This document shows, one piece after another, positions 17,608 to 26,329 of a stretch of 37,460 nucleotides of DNA (within the stretch, counting starts at the first letter, position 1; each line of letters begins with the position of its first letter). Location: contig JAILDR010000033.1 in NCBI GenBank assembly GCA_024689285.1, forward strand, positions 1 through 37,460, written 5' to 3'. A program made the position numbers and the translations under genes. Below the pieces are notes generated by a model that worked only from the letters and a program-made list of their open reading frames with translations, did not search any database and was not told the origin of the DNA. The DNA is from Bacteroidales bacterium. GTDB lineage: Bacteria; Bacteroidota; Bacteroidia; Bacteroidales; F082.

Positions 17608-20600
17608 TTACATAAAACCAGTTTTGAGACCAAAGAAGCCGTCTCGCCCTTGTCGTTTGTAGCCACGACATGATAAACATATATACCGTTGCGCAACGTT
17701 TCTCCATGAGCCCCACAACCATTCCAATGAATAGGTGTAATACGCGTCGAAGTGCCCTCAACCTTTTCTGAGAGTGTTGTCACCCAACGGCCCATGATGT
17801 CAAAGATGTGGATGTCAACCTTCATGTTATTACCAACTTGGTTGTGGTCGAACACGAAATTGGTTTCGCCATTCACGGGATTGGGCAAGTTGACAAGGTT
17901 TTCGATTGACATTCCGTTGCTGTGCGCCACGGTAAAGTCGATAGAAGCGGTGTTGGAGTTGTTGTAGATATCCCACACTTTCAACGTCAGCGTATAGTTG
18001 CCATCGGCGAGATCAAGCATCTTGTAGGTGATTTGGCCTTTGCCCGGATTGTCGACCTCCGAGACAAAGTAATCATTGAGGCAATAATTGTTTTTCGAAG
18101 GACCGCTCAGGGTGGCTGAAATGTCATGCCCGATGCCGGCCCCCGTTGTGTTGATACCGCTTTCGTCTTCCACAAAAGCGATTAAAGTAGGATTCTCACC
18201 CGTCAAACCTCCGCTCACAAAGAGTGTATCATCAATAAACAGCCGGATTTCAGGAGCTTCATCATCAACAAAAGCATCGTCATAAAAGCCACCGATGATA
18301 AAGCTGTCGCAGTTGCCATTGGCATCCACTTCATAATCTGTAGCATAATAGTTGATAAGGCCTTGTCCGTAACGATAAGCGATGTCGCGCGGCACAATGA
18401 AACTAATCTTGAAATGTCCATTCTCAGCATCAGTCTTTCCATTGAAAATCACGCTGTTGCGAAGTTTGAAATCAATAACGCTTCCGCCAGCATCCGCAGT
18501 ACCCAAGGTGGACAACTCAGCTTCTTTATCATAAACCGTTACATTCACCACGCCGTTGAAACCGGTGGCAATATTACCATTATAGTCTTTCACAACACCT
18601 TCGATTTCAACAGGCTGTAAGGCACGCAAGGTATCATGATACACAGGATAAGTTTGCCAAGTCGAGTCGTTGATTTGAATCGAGTCGTATTCGATGACAT
18701 GTGCCACGCCGTTAATGGCAGTTGTCTCTACCGACCAAGTGGGATAGGCAAGCCGCAACGCAGGGTCACCAAAGAAGACATAACGTTTCTCCTTCTCCGA
18801 GCCTGATGTCTTGGCCATGCGGTAGACATCGCCAAGATGATAATGCTCGCCCCCAACGATACGGAACAAGTTATTGTAAACACCCTTGTTAAACCTCAGG
18901 TTGTCGGGCCCATAGGTTACCCTCGAAGTGGTGAACATGGCAATCATGCCGCCATATTGGTTAAGAAAGGCGTATTCGCCCAAAGAGGTGCGGGTATGGT
19001 CATCGAATCGGCTGAACTCACAAGTGCCGGTAACCATCAAAGGATACATGGGCCCGTTGCGCCACGAGTCCACATCCTTCCTTTGCAGAATTTTCTCTTC
19101 CGCCAATTGCACCTCGCCACCATGACCCGTATAATTTATCACCAACGAGCCTTTCTCCATGCGGTTATTGATGGCAGCGTTCACCTCAGGAGCAATCGAC
19201 CCACCCGGGGAACTGATTTGCGGATAAGCATCAAGGTAGATTTTGTCGACCACGATACCTTCCCCTCCAACCGTGGGGAGCATGGCTGCCAAAGTCTCGG
19301 CATTGGTGACAAAACCGCCTTCATCATCAGTAACGAAAGTCACAACATTACGCCACGACTTCATGGTATTGGCATCCTTCACAAGGTATCGTTCAATCTT
19401 GTCCAGCATCTGATTGGCCTGTTCCAAAGTCGAAACGGGGAAACGTCCTATGCCAATATCTGCCAACGAGGCAAAAATGTCACCCTCATTCTCATCCATA
19501 AAACCAAAATAATCATCGGTGACAAAGGTAGAATCCATCCTAAGGGAAAGCACCGACTCGTATGTAGGAACAAAATCAACAATATTGTTGCGGTTTTTGT
19601 AGTCATAGGAGCAGTCGCCAAGTAACAACAGGTACTTGATTCGATGTCCATCATTACTGTCGAGGTACAGCATGCGGCAGAAATCGCGAATGGCCGTGAT
19701 GTCTTTCGCGCCACAGGCAAATTCGTTGTAAATGGCTTCCGGTGTCGTGATGCTTATATTCAGGTCGGGGTCAAGTTGGGAATGGATAGACTTCACTCTC
19801 TCGGCAGCCTCCATAAAATCAGGATAAGCAATGATAAGAAAATCGACATCGCGTAGGCCATGCAGGTTTTGGTTGTCAACCTGTCCGACCAAAGTGGCGG
19901 TATGAAAACCATTACCATTAAAGGCATAAAACTCATTATCGCGATTGCCTACAACTTTGAACGAGAGCGTTCCTGCGTTCAACTGTCCCTTCACAATCCT
20001 GGGAGCCACGGGGTCAGTAACATCCCACACCTGCACCTGTTGCGAGGCATCATTAAGGCGATATTCATACACCTTATTAATAATGGAAGCCTCAGGATTG
20101 CGGAAACGCATCTGCGGCCCGACGAACTTCAGATTGCGCCAAGCATTTACAGAGAGATAATCGACATAGCCATCGGAAGTGGTCGTATAACTTGTCGAGT
20201 GCTTTAAGGTGACCGACATCTTGTCGCCAGAGGGGTTTACTGTTACCCGACCTCCTGTCGTTTCACCATATACCAAATCGTTGGATGAGGACGTAACGGG
20301 AATGGCGTATACGGCTTTCGTCACACCATCAACGAGAAGGTTGAAATTTGCTGGTTTATAGTTGCGTCCTGCCAATTCCGACTTGATTTGAGCCTGCCGC
20401 GAAGTCACCACGTTGGGAAAATCAAAGTTGAGGTTCAGCGAGTCGTTGCCTTCCATCTTGTCGCCATAATAGGTACGTCCTACGTGAAACAGGTTATAGC
20501 TGTCCGCTTCATGCACTTGGTAGTCAACAAACTGCGAAACAACTTCATTGGCAACGGACGAAATGGCACTGGCTTCTTCGATACGTTTGCCTGTGCCTTG

Positions 20601-21458
20601 GCCGGTAACGACAAAAGCGTAAGAATAATCGTCGTAAGGGTTTTGGAGATGCTCAAAAGCACTATAGGTTGTATTGTATTTCCAAATCACAGGCCCGCGA
20701 CCGTAAAAGAGAATGTAATCATTCTGGTCAAAAGAACCGTCGGCCTCACCTGAGACATAAATCGGTATTTCAACCAGGTCGTCATATCGCGCCTCTGCAT
20801 TCATTTCAGGCAGCACACCGCCGCCGTTGTGATAAATCCGGATTTGGCGCGGGTCGACACTTGACACGTCTATGCCCAGATTTTTTAGTTCGTCATACGT
20901 CAGTTTATAAATGCCAGATTCCGACAAAGCAATCTTATACCAATTTCCCGTAGCCATAGCAGAGCGTGTGGCGTAGGCAACTTGGGAAGCCGATTTTGAA
21001 GGGTCCGGGGTTAACGTAAACTGCAACTGAGCAGAGATGAGTTTCTCATAAAATTGTCCATTCTGGCGGAATGGCACAATTCGGATAGATAGAAATGCCT
21101 CGTCGCGCGAACGTAACGTAACCGCATTAACTTCAAAATCACCAGCATACGAATAGTCTTTAGCAACTCTCATTTCCTCTTTCGACAATGGCGCAGTCTT
21201 CACGTCTTTCAATTCCAAGGCCACGCTCACGGCATCATCGTAAATCGGCAACGTATGGATGAAAGAGGGCATAGGGCCATTGTACTCCCCATCCTCAAGA
21301 CTTATATATAGTAAGGTATCGGAGCCATAGCGGAATTCCGACACGCCATTCCATTGAAATGCAAGGGGAATAAGTTGGCGCATTTGTGCCTTTGAGGCCA
21401 AAGGAGCCAACGCAAAACAAAACAAAATCCATATTCCTAAACGAAGATTTCGCATCAT
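17604..21458 (-). CDS. porU: Type IX secretion system sortase PorU
   Basis: PorU is the cell-surface C25 protease that removes the C-terminal signal of T9SS cargo and attaches the protein to anionic LPS. The 1284-residue product has a signal peptide ending near residue 24, an N-terminal domain, then the gingipain-type domain with His779 in YTGHGGEV and Cys813 in TGTCEFSRF. It ends in a FlgD-like Ig domain (NLPNPVNGETNFVFDHN, HIFDIMGRWVTTL). It heads a porU / porU-like / porV block and is divergent from gldJ with a 266-base AT-rich gap. A near-match -7 element (TATTTTCG, minus strand, 21535-21542) may drive it. Full-length layout makes this the better candidate for the standard sortase. Confidence 0.93.
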   Translation of the reverse strand: MMRNLRLGIWILFCFALAPLASKAQMRQLIPLAFQWNGVSEFRYGSDTLLYISLEDGEYNGPMPSFIHTLPIYDDAVSVALELKDVKTAPLSKEEMRVAKDYSYAGDFEVNAVTLRSRDEAFLSIRIVPFRQNGQFYEKLISAQLQFTLTPDPSKSASQVAYATRSAMATGNWYKIALSESGIYKLTYDELKNLGIDVSSVDPRQIRIYHNGGGVLPEMNAEARYDDLVEIPIYVSGEADGSFDQNDYILFYGRGPVIWKYNTTYSAFEHLQNPYDDYSYAFVVTGQGTGKRIEEASAISSVANEVVSQFVDYQVHEADSYNLFHVGRTYYGDKMEGNDSLNLNFDFPNVVTSRQAQIKSELAGRNYKPANFNLLVDGVTKAVYAIPVTSSSNDLVYGETTGGRVTVNPSGDKMSVTLKHSTSYTTTSDGYVDYLSVNAWRNLKFVGPQMRFRNPEASIINKVYEYRLNDASQQVQVWDVTDPVAPRIVKGQLNAGTLSFKVVGNRDNEFYAFNGNGFHTATLVGQVDNQNLHGLRDVDFLIIAYPDFMEAAERVKSIHSQLDPDLNISITTPEAIYNEFACGAKDITAIRDFCRMLYLDSNDGHRIKYLLLLGDCSYDYKNRNNIVDFVPTYESVLSLRMDSTFVTDDYFGFMDENEGDIFASLADIGIGRFPVSTLEQANQMLDKIERYLVKDANTMKSWRNVVTFVTDDEGGFVTNAETLAAMLPTVGGEGIVVDKIYLDAYPQISSPGGSIAPEVNAAINNRMEKGSLVINYTGHGGEVQLAEEKILQRKDVDSWRNGPMYPLMVTGTCEFSRFDDHTRTSLGEYAFLNQYGGMIAMFTTSRVTYGPDNLRFNKGVYNNLFRIVGGEHYHLGDVYRMAKTSGSEKEKRYVFFGDPALRLAYPTWSVETTAINGVAHVIEYDSIQINDSTWQTYPVYHDTLRALQPVEIEGVVKDYNGNIATGFNGVVNVTVYDKEAELSTLGTADAGGSVIDFKLRNSVIFNGKTDAENGHFKISFIVPRDIAYRYGQGLINYYATDYEVDANGNCDSFIIGGFYDDAFVDDEAPEIRLFIDDTLFVSGGLTGENPTLIAFVEDESGINTTGAGIGHDISATLSGPSKNNYCLNDYFVSEVDNPGKGQITYKMLDLADGNYTLTLKVWDIYNNSNTASIDFTVAHSNGMSIENLVNLPNPVNGETNFVFDHNQVGNNMKVDIHIFDIMGRWVTTLSEKVEGTSTRITPIHWNGCGAHGETLRNGIYVYHVVATNDKGETASLVSKLVLCK

Positions 21459-21626
21459 CAGCAGCTTATATTTATGTTATTCAATCAATTAATCAAAATA
21501 AGTATAAAAGAGAACCTTCTTTAGTTTTAAGGAACGAAAATACAACTTTTTTATTTCATCGGAACAGTTTTTTTGAAAGAAAAAGATTTTTTTTCGAAAA
21601 TTGAGCGATATTTCAAAAAAAGTCCG

Positions 21627-21634
21627 TAAAATTG
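21627..21634 (+). promoter_or_regulatory. Candidate -7 element for gldJ
   Basis: TAAAATTG differs from TAnnTTTG at one position and lies 90 bases before the gldJ ATG, which would give a leader of roughly 84 bases. It is the best candidate I see in this AT-rich divergent region. Confidence 0.3.
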
Positions 21635-21724
21635 CACACTTTTTCGTGGAGAAGGAGAAAAAAATGCATTCCATATACAATAATCCACAAGAAGTGCAGT
21701 TATTGATAACAAATTTGACCGACA

Positions 21725-23215
21725 ATGAATATTAGAACTGGATTTAAGACTTTAGCCATTATCGTTTTGGCAACTGTACTGACCACATCATGCGCCAAGA
21801 AGTCCTCTCGCACAACGGGTTGGGCCTACAATGACGCCAACAACGGCGGTTTTGAGGTCGCTGAAATCAACGACCAGCAAATTGGTCCTGGCCTCATTGC
21901 CATTGAGGGCGGCACCTTCGTCATGGGTGCCACCACCGACAACATTACCTATTCTTGGGACAATTCGCCCCGCAAGGTAACTGTTCCTTCGTTCCTTATC
22001 GACCGCACAGAGGTGAGTAATGTTGATTACCGCGAGTACATTTATTGGTTAAACCGCGTTTACGGCCAAAACTATCCTCAGGTTGTGCGTAATGCAGCTC
22101 CCGACACGTTGGTGTGGCGTGACCGCTTGTCTTATAACGAACCCATGGTGGAAGTCTATTTCCGCCATCCTTCCTACAACGACTACCCGGTGGTAGGTGT
22201 GACTTGGGTACAAGCCAACGACTACTGCGCCTGGCGTACTGACCGCGTCAACGAGTTGATGCTTGTTGAGGCAGGTGTCCTCGATTGGGACCCGACGCAA
22301 CAGGACGAAGAGAACTTCAATACCGACGCATACCTTGCCGGACAATACACAGGCAAGGTGAAGAACGGCAAGAAAGACCTCTCTAAAGGTGGCGATGGCA
22401 TGCGCAACGTCCGTATGGATGATGGCATCCTGCTGCCCTCCTACCGTCTGCCTACGGAAGCTGAATGGGAATACGCCGCTGTCGGCTTGATAGGTAACAC
22501 TTCCGATGAAATCGTTGCCGAGCGCAAGGTCTATCCTTGGAGCGGCGATGGTCTGCGTACCGATAACAAGCGCTATATGGGCAGTTTCATGGCTAACTTC
22601 AAGAAAGGCCCTGGTGATTACATGGGTGTTGCCGGTCACCTGAACGACGGCGCAGCTCTTCCCGCCCCTGTCGGTTCCTACTGGCCTAATGACTACGGTC
22701 TGTACAACATGGCTGGTAACGTGGCAGAATGGTGCCAAGACGTCTATCGTCCTCTGACTTTTGAAGATGTCGCCGACTACAGCCCCTTCCGTGGTAACGT
22801 GTTTATGAAGAAATCTGTTGACGACGAAGGCTTCCTCCTGCAGAAAGACTCCCTCGGTCGCATCCGTAGAGAGCCCATTTCAGCCGAAGAAGCAGCCCGC
22901 CGCCAAAACTACCGCACGAGCTTCAACTCCAACTATGATGATGGTGACTACATGTCAGCCATCCGCAACCGTTGGGCTGAAAACCCCGAGGATATGAGCA
23001 TCTACACCAAGGAGATGTATGAAACAGCCACCAACGACACCCCCGGCACCACCCTCATCAGCGACGAGTCGAGAGTGTACAAAGGCGGCTCATGGGCCGA
23101 CGGTCCTTACTACCTGAGCCCTGGTACACGCCGTTACCTCAACCAAAACCAGTCCGCTTCCACCATCGGCTTCCGTTGCGCGATGAACAAGGTGGGCAGC
23201 TCGTTTACCAAATAA
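21725..23215 (+). CDS. gldJ: GldJ-like lipoprotein (T9SS/gliding), formylglycine-enzyme fold
   Basis: The 496-residue protein has a lipoprotein signal with Cys23 in LTTSCAKK, so it is probably anchored in the outer membrane facing the periplasm. Most of the rest has the formylglycine-generating-enzyme (SUMF1) fold: IAIEGGTFVMGATTDN, LPTEAEWEYAAVG, NMAGNVAEWCQDVY, VYKGGSWADG and STIGFRCAM. In GldJ and GldK/PorK this fold is structural, not enzymatic. The gene is next to porU and followed by murF, the order known for gldJ in Flavobacterium, which favours GldJ over PorK. GldJ supports assembly of the T9SS and, in gliding species, motility; no other gliding gene is in this window. Confidence 0.88.
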   Translation: MNIRTGFKTLAIIVLATVLTTSCAKKSSRTTGWAYNDANNGGFEVAEINDQQIGPGLIAIEGGTFVMGATTDNITYSWDNSPRKVTVPSFLIDRTEVSNVDYREYIYWLNRVYGQNYPQVVRNAAPDTLVWRDRLSYNEPMVEVYFRHPSYNDYPVVGVTWVQANDYCAWRTDRVNELMLVEAGVLDWDPTQQDEENFNTDAYLAGQYTGKVKNGKKDLSKGGDGMRNVRMDDGILLPSYRLPTEAEWEYAAVGLIGNTSDEIVAERKVYPWSGDGLRTDNKRYMGSFMANFKKGPGDYMGVAGHLNDGAALPAPVGSYWPNDYGLYNMAGNVAEWCQDVYRPLTFEDVADYSPFRGNVFMKKSVDDEGFLLQKDSLGRIRREPISAEEAARRQNYRTSFNSNYDDGDYMSAIRNRWAENPEDMSIYTKEMYETATNDTPGTTLISDESRVYKGGSWADGPYYLSPGTRRYLNQNQSASTIGFRCAMNKVGSSFTK

Positions 23216-23246
23216 ATAATAGAGTTTTTGTTTGTCATTTAATAGT

Positions 23247-23278
23247 AGCCGTTTGACCCGTTCAGGCGGCTTTTTTTA
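23247..23278 (+). terminator. Terminator after gldJ
   Basis: A 10-bp stem (agccgtttga with its partner in ttcaggcggct, two G-U pairs) is followed by a run of seven T. It lies 30 bases after the gldJ stop and 15 before murF, so murF depends on readthrough or a promoter I could not identify. Confidence 0.75.
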
Positions 23279-23292
23279 TTAGAAGCCATACC

Positions 23293-24576
23293 ATGAATCC
23301 CTTAGAAACCATATATCATCATTTCACAAAGGCTTACAAAATCACCACCGACAGCCGCAAAGTCGAGCAAGACGCTGTTTTCTTCGCCTTAAAAGGCGAA
23401 AACTTCGATGCCAACGACTTCGCCCTGCAAGTGGCTGAAGCCGGTATTGCCAGCCTTGTTGTTGCAGACCGCAAAGACCTGCCCCAGCATGAACGCATCC
23501 TTATAGTAGACGACACCTTGAAGACCCTTCAACACCTGGCCGCCTACCATCGACAGCAAAGCAAGGCTATTGTGCTGTCCATCACAGGCACCAACGGCAA
23601 GACCACCACAAAAGAACTCGTCTCGTCTGTCCTATCCAAAAAATACCGCATCATCCACACAATGGGTAACCTCAACAACCATATCGGCGTGCCGCTTACC
23701 TTGTTGAGCATCAAGCCCGACACAGAGATAGCTGTTGTGGAGATGGGAGCCAACCACCCGGGCGAAATCGACTTCCTCTGCAAGATAGCCGACCCCGACT
23801 ATGGGCTCATTACCAATATTGGGAAAGCCCATCTGGAAGGCTTCGGCAGCTTTGAAGTCATTATCGACACCAAGACCGCACTCTATCACCATGTGAAAGC
23901 CCACGGCAAAGCCGTATTTGTCAACCAAGCCAATCCCCTGCTTTGGGAGCAGTCGGAAGGAATGAGCCGCATTTCATACGGACGTTATTGCGGAGCCGAC
24001 ACTCCCGTGGCACCAGGAGCCTGCAATCCCTACCTTAGCGTGGTTTGGAGGAAGCACCTCATCCAAACCCAACTCGTGGGCAGCTACAACTTCGAGAACG
24101 TGGCAGCTGCCATTAGTGTGGGACAGTATTTCGGTGTGGAGGAAAGCGACATCGTAGCGGCATTGGAAGCCTATACCCCAACCAACAGCCGCTCACAAGT
24201 GATTGACGCCAAGAATAACCGCATCGTGATGGATGCCTACAACGCCAACCCCACCTCCATGCGGGCCGCCCTCATCAACTTTGCCAACATCTGCGGAGAA
24301 CAACACCTATTAATATTAGGCGATATGCGCGAGTTAGGTACCGCCTCCGAAGAAGAGCATCGCAACATCCTCGGTCTGATGAAAGAATTAGGCTTTAAGG
24401 AGGCTTTGCTCGTTGGACAGAACTTCTGCTCATTCAATAATAATCCCCAATGGAAAACCTTTGACAAGGTGAGCGACTTGTGCCAATACCTTGAAAGCCA
24501 TCCTATAAGCGGAAAGACAATACTCGTCAAAGGCTCCAATAGCATACAACTGGGAAAGGTATTGCCTTTATTATAA
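23293..24576 (+). CDS. murF: UDP-N-acetylmuramoyl-tripeptide--D-alanyl-D-alanine ligase
   Basis: MurF adds D-Ala-D-Ala to UDP-MurNAc-tripeptide, the last cytosolic step of peptidoglycan precursor synthesis. The 427-residue protein has the Mur-ligase N-terminal domain (TDSRKVEQDAVFFALKGE), the ATP-binding loop ITGTNGKTTTKELV near residues 96-109, the EMGANHPGEIDFLC motif, and the C-terminal domain with DAYNANPTSMRAAL. Length is normal. The start follows the gldJ terminator closely. Seven bases later comes anmK, so the two form a cell-wall pair. Confidence 0.97.
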   Translation: MNPLETIYHHFTKAYKITTDSRKVEQDAVFFALKGENFDANDFALQVAEAGIASLVVADRKDLPQHERILIVDDTLKTLQHLAAYHRQQSKAIVLSITGTNGKTTTKELVSSVLSKKYRIIHTMGNLNNHIGVPLTLLSIKPDTEIAVVEMGANHPGEIDFLCKIADPDYGLITNIGKAHLEGFGSFEVIIDTKTALYHHVKAHGKAVFVNQANPLLWEQSEGMSRISYGRYCGADTPVAPGACNPYLSVVWRKHLIQTQLVGSYNFENVAAAISVGQYFGVEESDIVAALEAYTPTNSRSQVIDAKNNRIVMDAYNANPTSMRAALINFANICGEQHLLILGDMRELGTASEEEHRNILGLMKELGFKEALLVGQNFCSFNNNPQWKTFDKVSDLCQYLESHPISGKTILVKGSNSIQLGKVLPLL

Positions 24577-24583
24577 TTTCGGA

Positions 24584-25639
24584 ATGATGAATGCGAAAAC
24601 AGCCATTGGCCTTATGTCGGGCAGCTCGTTGGATGGGTTGGATATTGCATTAGTGCGTTTCCAGAAAGAGAACGACAACTATGGTTTTCAGATCCTGCAA
24701 GCCGAAACCCTACCCTATCCCGAATACTGGGTAAAACAACTCTCCGAAGCCTTCCACAAACAACCGAAAGACTTGGTGCAGTTGGACAAGGACTATGGCA
24801 AATACTTAGGCGAACAGGTTTTAGTCTTTGCCAAGAAACACAACATCCAGCCCGACTTTGTGGCCTCGCACGGGCACACCATCTTCCATCGTCCCGAGGA
24901 ACGCTACACCCTCCAAATCGGAGACGGACAGGAATTGGCAAAGGCTTGCGGTTTTACCGTTATCAACGATTTCCGCAGCGAGGATGTCAGCAAAGGCGGA
25001 CAGGGAGCCCCGCTCGTGCCCATTGGCGACAAACTGCTCTTCGGCAACTATGAAATGTGCCTCAATATTGGAGGCATCGCAAACATCTCGTATGACGAGA
25101 ACGGGAAACGTATCGCCTACGACCTATGCATCGCCAACCAAGCCTTGAACTATATGGCACAAATGAAAGGTTTGGGCTATGATAAAGACGGCGAACTGGC
25201 CCGCAAGGGCGAGGTTGACCACTCACTATTGAAAAAGCTCAACAACCTGCCGTTTTTCCTCCAAGAACCACCCAAATCCTTAGGCCGCGAGTTTTTTGAG
25301 ACCTATCAGAAAGACTTGTTGAAAGACCTTTCGGTGGAAGACTTGCTCGCCACCTTCGTTGAACATATTGCCTTGCAAATCGCACTGCCTATCAGTTGGT
25401 TGCCCAAAGCAAAGATCCTCTGCACAGGAGGCGGCGCAAGAAACAAATATCTCATCGAACGCCTGCAAGCCCGCACAAAACATGAGGTAGTCGTCCCGGA
25501 AAAACAAATCATCGATTACAAGGAAGCGCTTGTCTTCGCCTTCCTCGGATTGCTGCGTATGGAAGGAAAGACCAATGTCTTGTCGTCAGTAACAGGAGCA
25601 GAAAGCGACAGTTGCAGCGGAAAAATTTGGCATCCTTAG
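24584..25639 (+). CDS. anmK: Anhydro-N-acetylmuramic acid kinase
   Basis: AnmK phosphorylates and opens 1,6-anhydro-MurNAc, a step in peptidoglycan recycling. The 351-residue product has the signature GLMSGSSLDGLDIALV near the N-terminus, then SHGHTIFHRP, GQGAPLVPIGD, NIGGIANISY and LCTGGGARNKYLIERL, all typical. ATG codons at 24584 and 24587 are both possible starts. It follows murF by 7 bases, linking synthesis and recycling of the wall. No clear terminator follows. Confidence 0.96.
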   Translation: MMNAKTAIGLMSGSSLDGLDIALVRFQKENDNYGFQILQAETLPYPEYWVKQLSEAFHKQPKDLVQLDKDYGKYLGEQVLVFAKKHNIQPDFVASHGHTIFHRPEERYTLQIGDGQELAKACGFTVINDFRSEDVSKGGQGAPLVPIGDKLLFGNYEMCLNIGGIANISYDENGKRIAYDLCIANQALNYMAQMKGLGYDKDGELARKGEVDHSLLKKLNNLPFFLQEPPKSLGREFFETYQKDLLKDLSVEDLLATFVEHIALQIALPISWLPKAKILCTGGGARNKYLIERLQARTKHEVVVPEKQIIDYKEALVFAFLGLLRMEGKTNVLSSVTGAESDSCSGKIWHP

Positions 25640-25672
25640 TGTTTTTTGCTTGCCTTTTCGGCAAAAAATGCT

Positions 25673-25680
25673 TATCTTTG
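25673..25680 (+). promoter_or_regulatory. -7 element in the anmK-flippase gap
   Basis: TATCTTTG is a perfect TAnnTTTG match, 33 bases after the anmK stop. Transcription would begin near 25687, but no convincing protein starts nearby. Confidence 0.55.
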
Positions 25681-25686
25681 CAGCGT

Positions 25687-26149
25687 GACAAAGAAGGCCA
25701 CACGAAGCATTATTTCGTTCATCCAACAAACAAATAGGTTCACAGCGAACGCCATGAGCATTTTCGGCGAACGCCGAAAACATTTACAGCGGGGGCTATG
25801 AAAGTTTTTGGCGGGAGGCAAGAAACCAACACAACTACCTCCAACTCCCTATAAGACGGCATCCAACTCCCGAAGAAGCAACTGCTGGGGCGGTAAACAA
25901 ACGCATCATACGTGCCTTTACCATGAGATTGAATTCATCGCAGGTTCAAATAGAGAGCCTAACCTATTATATAATACGAATGATACAGTTCCGATTTCTC
26001 AACGATTCGAATGCCTTAACCAGCGGAATTCAACCAAATTTTCGCGATTTCGACAAATTTCGTTTACCCAACTAACCGAAAAACACAAGAAATAGGTTAG
26101 TCCACCAACCGATTTTTTGATAAAAAAGGTTATTGCATTAACCTTTTTT
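25687..26149 (+). ncRNA. Candidate noncoding RNA, about 460 bases, unknown family
   Basis: The interval runs from just after a -7 element to a perfect terminator-like hairpin at 26122-26149. It has internal structure: an 8-bp hairpin ttttcggc-gaac-gccgaaaa at 25761-25780, a repeated gcgaacgcc (25745-25753, 25767-25775), and ctaacctatt at 25959-25968, which can pair with aataggttag at 26091-26100. A 95-codon open frame at 25808-26095 has an unnatural composition and is probably not a gene. I looked for the conserved cores of RNase P RNA, tmRNA and SRP RNA and found none. The two ends are seen; that it is one functional RNA is inferred. Confidence 0.35.
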
Positions 26150-26255
26150 GTTTTCGACCAAATTGCGGACATTCCTGATTCCTACATCCTTGCCGACATG
26201 ATGGAGTACCCCGTAGGAAAGAAGCTGCCCTTGTGGATTGTGGGGCTAACCTATT
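26091..26255. repeat. 10-base inverted repeat bounding 165 bases
   Basis: aataggttag at 26091-26100 and ctaacctatt at 26246-26255 are exact inverted copies. A further ctaacctatt lies at 25959-25968. This could be the edge of a small non-autonomous element or part of an RNA fold. I see no convincing target-site duplication. Confidence 0.4.
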
Positions 26256-26257
26256 AA
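26117..26257 (+). pseudogene. Short open stretch: gene remnant or 46-codon small ORF
   Basis: From a TTG at 26117 the frame is open to TAA at 26257. The last 34 codons read like ordinary protein, for example DIPDSYILADMMEYPVGKK and LPLWIVGLTY. Read from the TTG, the first part is IKKVIALTFFVF, a possible short membrane segment. The terminator-like hairpin lies inside this stretch, so one of the two readings is wrong or they overlap. I do not recognise the sequence. It may be the tail of a lost gene. Confidence 0.25.
26122..26149 (+). terminator. Terminator-like hairpin, A6/T6 flanked
   Basis: aaaaaaggtta (26122-26132) and taacctttttt (26139-26149) form a perfect 11-bp stem around ttgcat, ending in six T. 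It would end a transcript started at 25673-25680 or at murF-anmK. Confidence 0.6.
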
Positions 26258-26294
26258 AGAGCCACAAAATTTACAGGTATTACACAGAATTTTG

Positions 26295-26302
26295 TATTTT
26301 TG
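26295..26302 (+). promoter_or_regulatory. -7 element for the polysaccharide cluster
   Basis: TATTTTTG matches TAnnTTTG and lies 27 bases before the GTG start of the flippase gene. Confidence 0.65.
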
Positions 26303-26329
26303 CGTTGAAAAAGAGTAAATGAAGAACCT

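Noticed and set aside
25808..26095. 95-codon open frame in the gap after anmK
   Set aside because: Composition is unlike protein, with no ribosome-binding site or recognisable motif. A noncoding transcript fits the promoter and terminator better.
25687..26149. RNase P RNA, tmRNA, SRP RNA or tRNA
   Set aside because: I compared the sequence from memory with the conserved cores of these RNAs (RNase P GAGGAAAGTCC, tmRNA ends and tag, SRP GGAAG loop, T-arm with paired stem) and found none.
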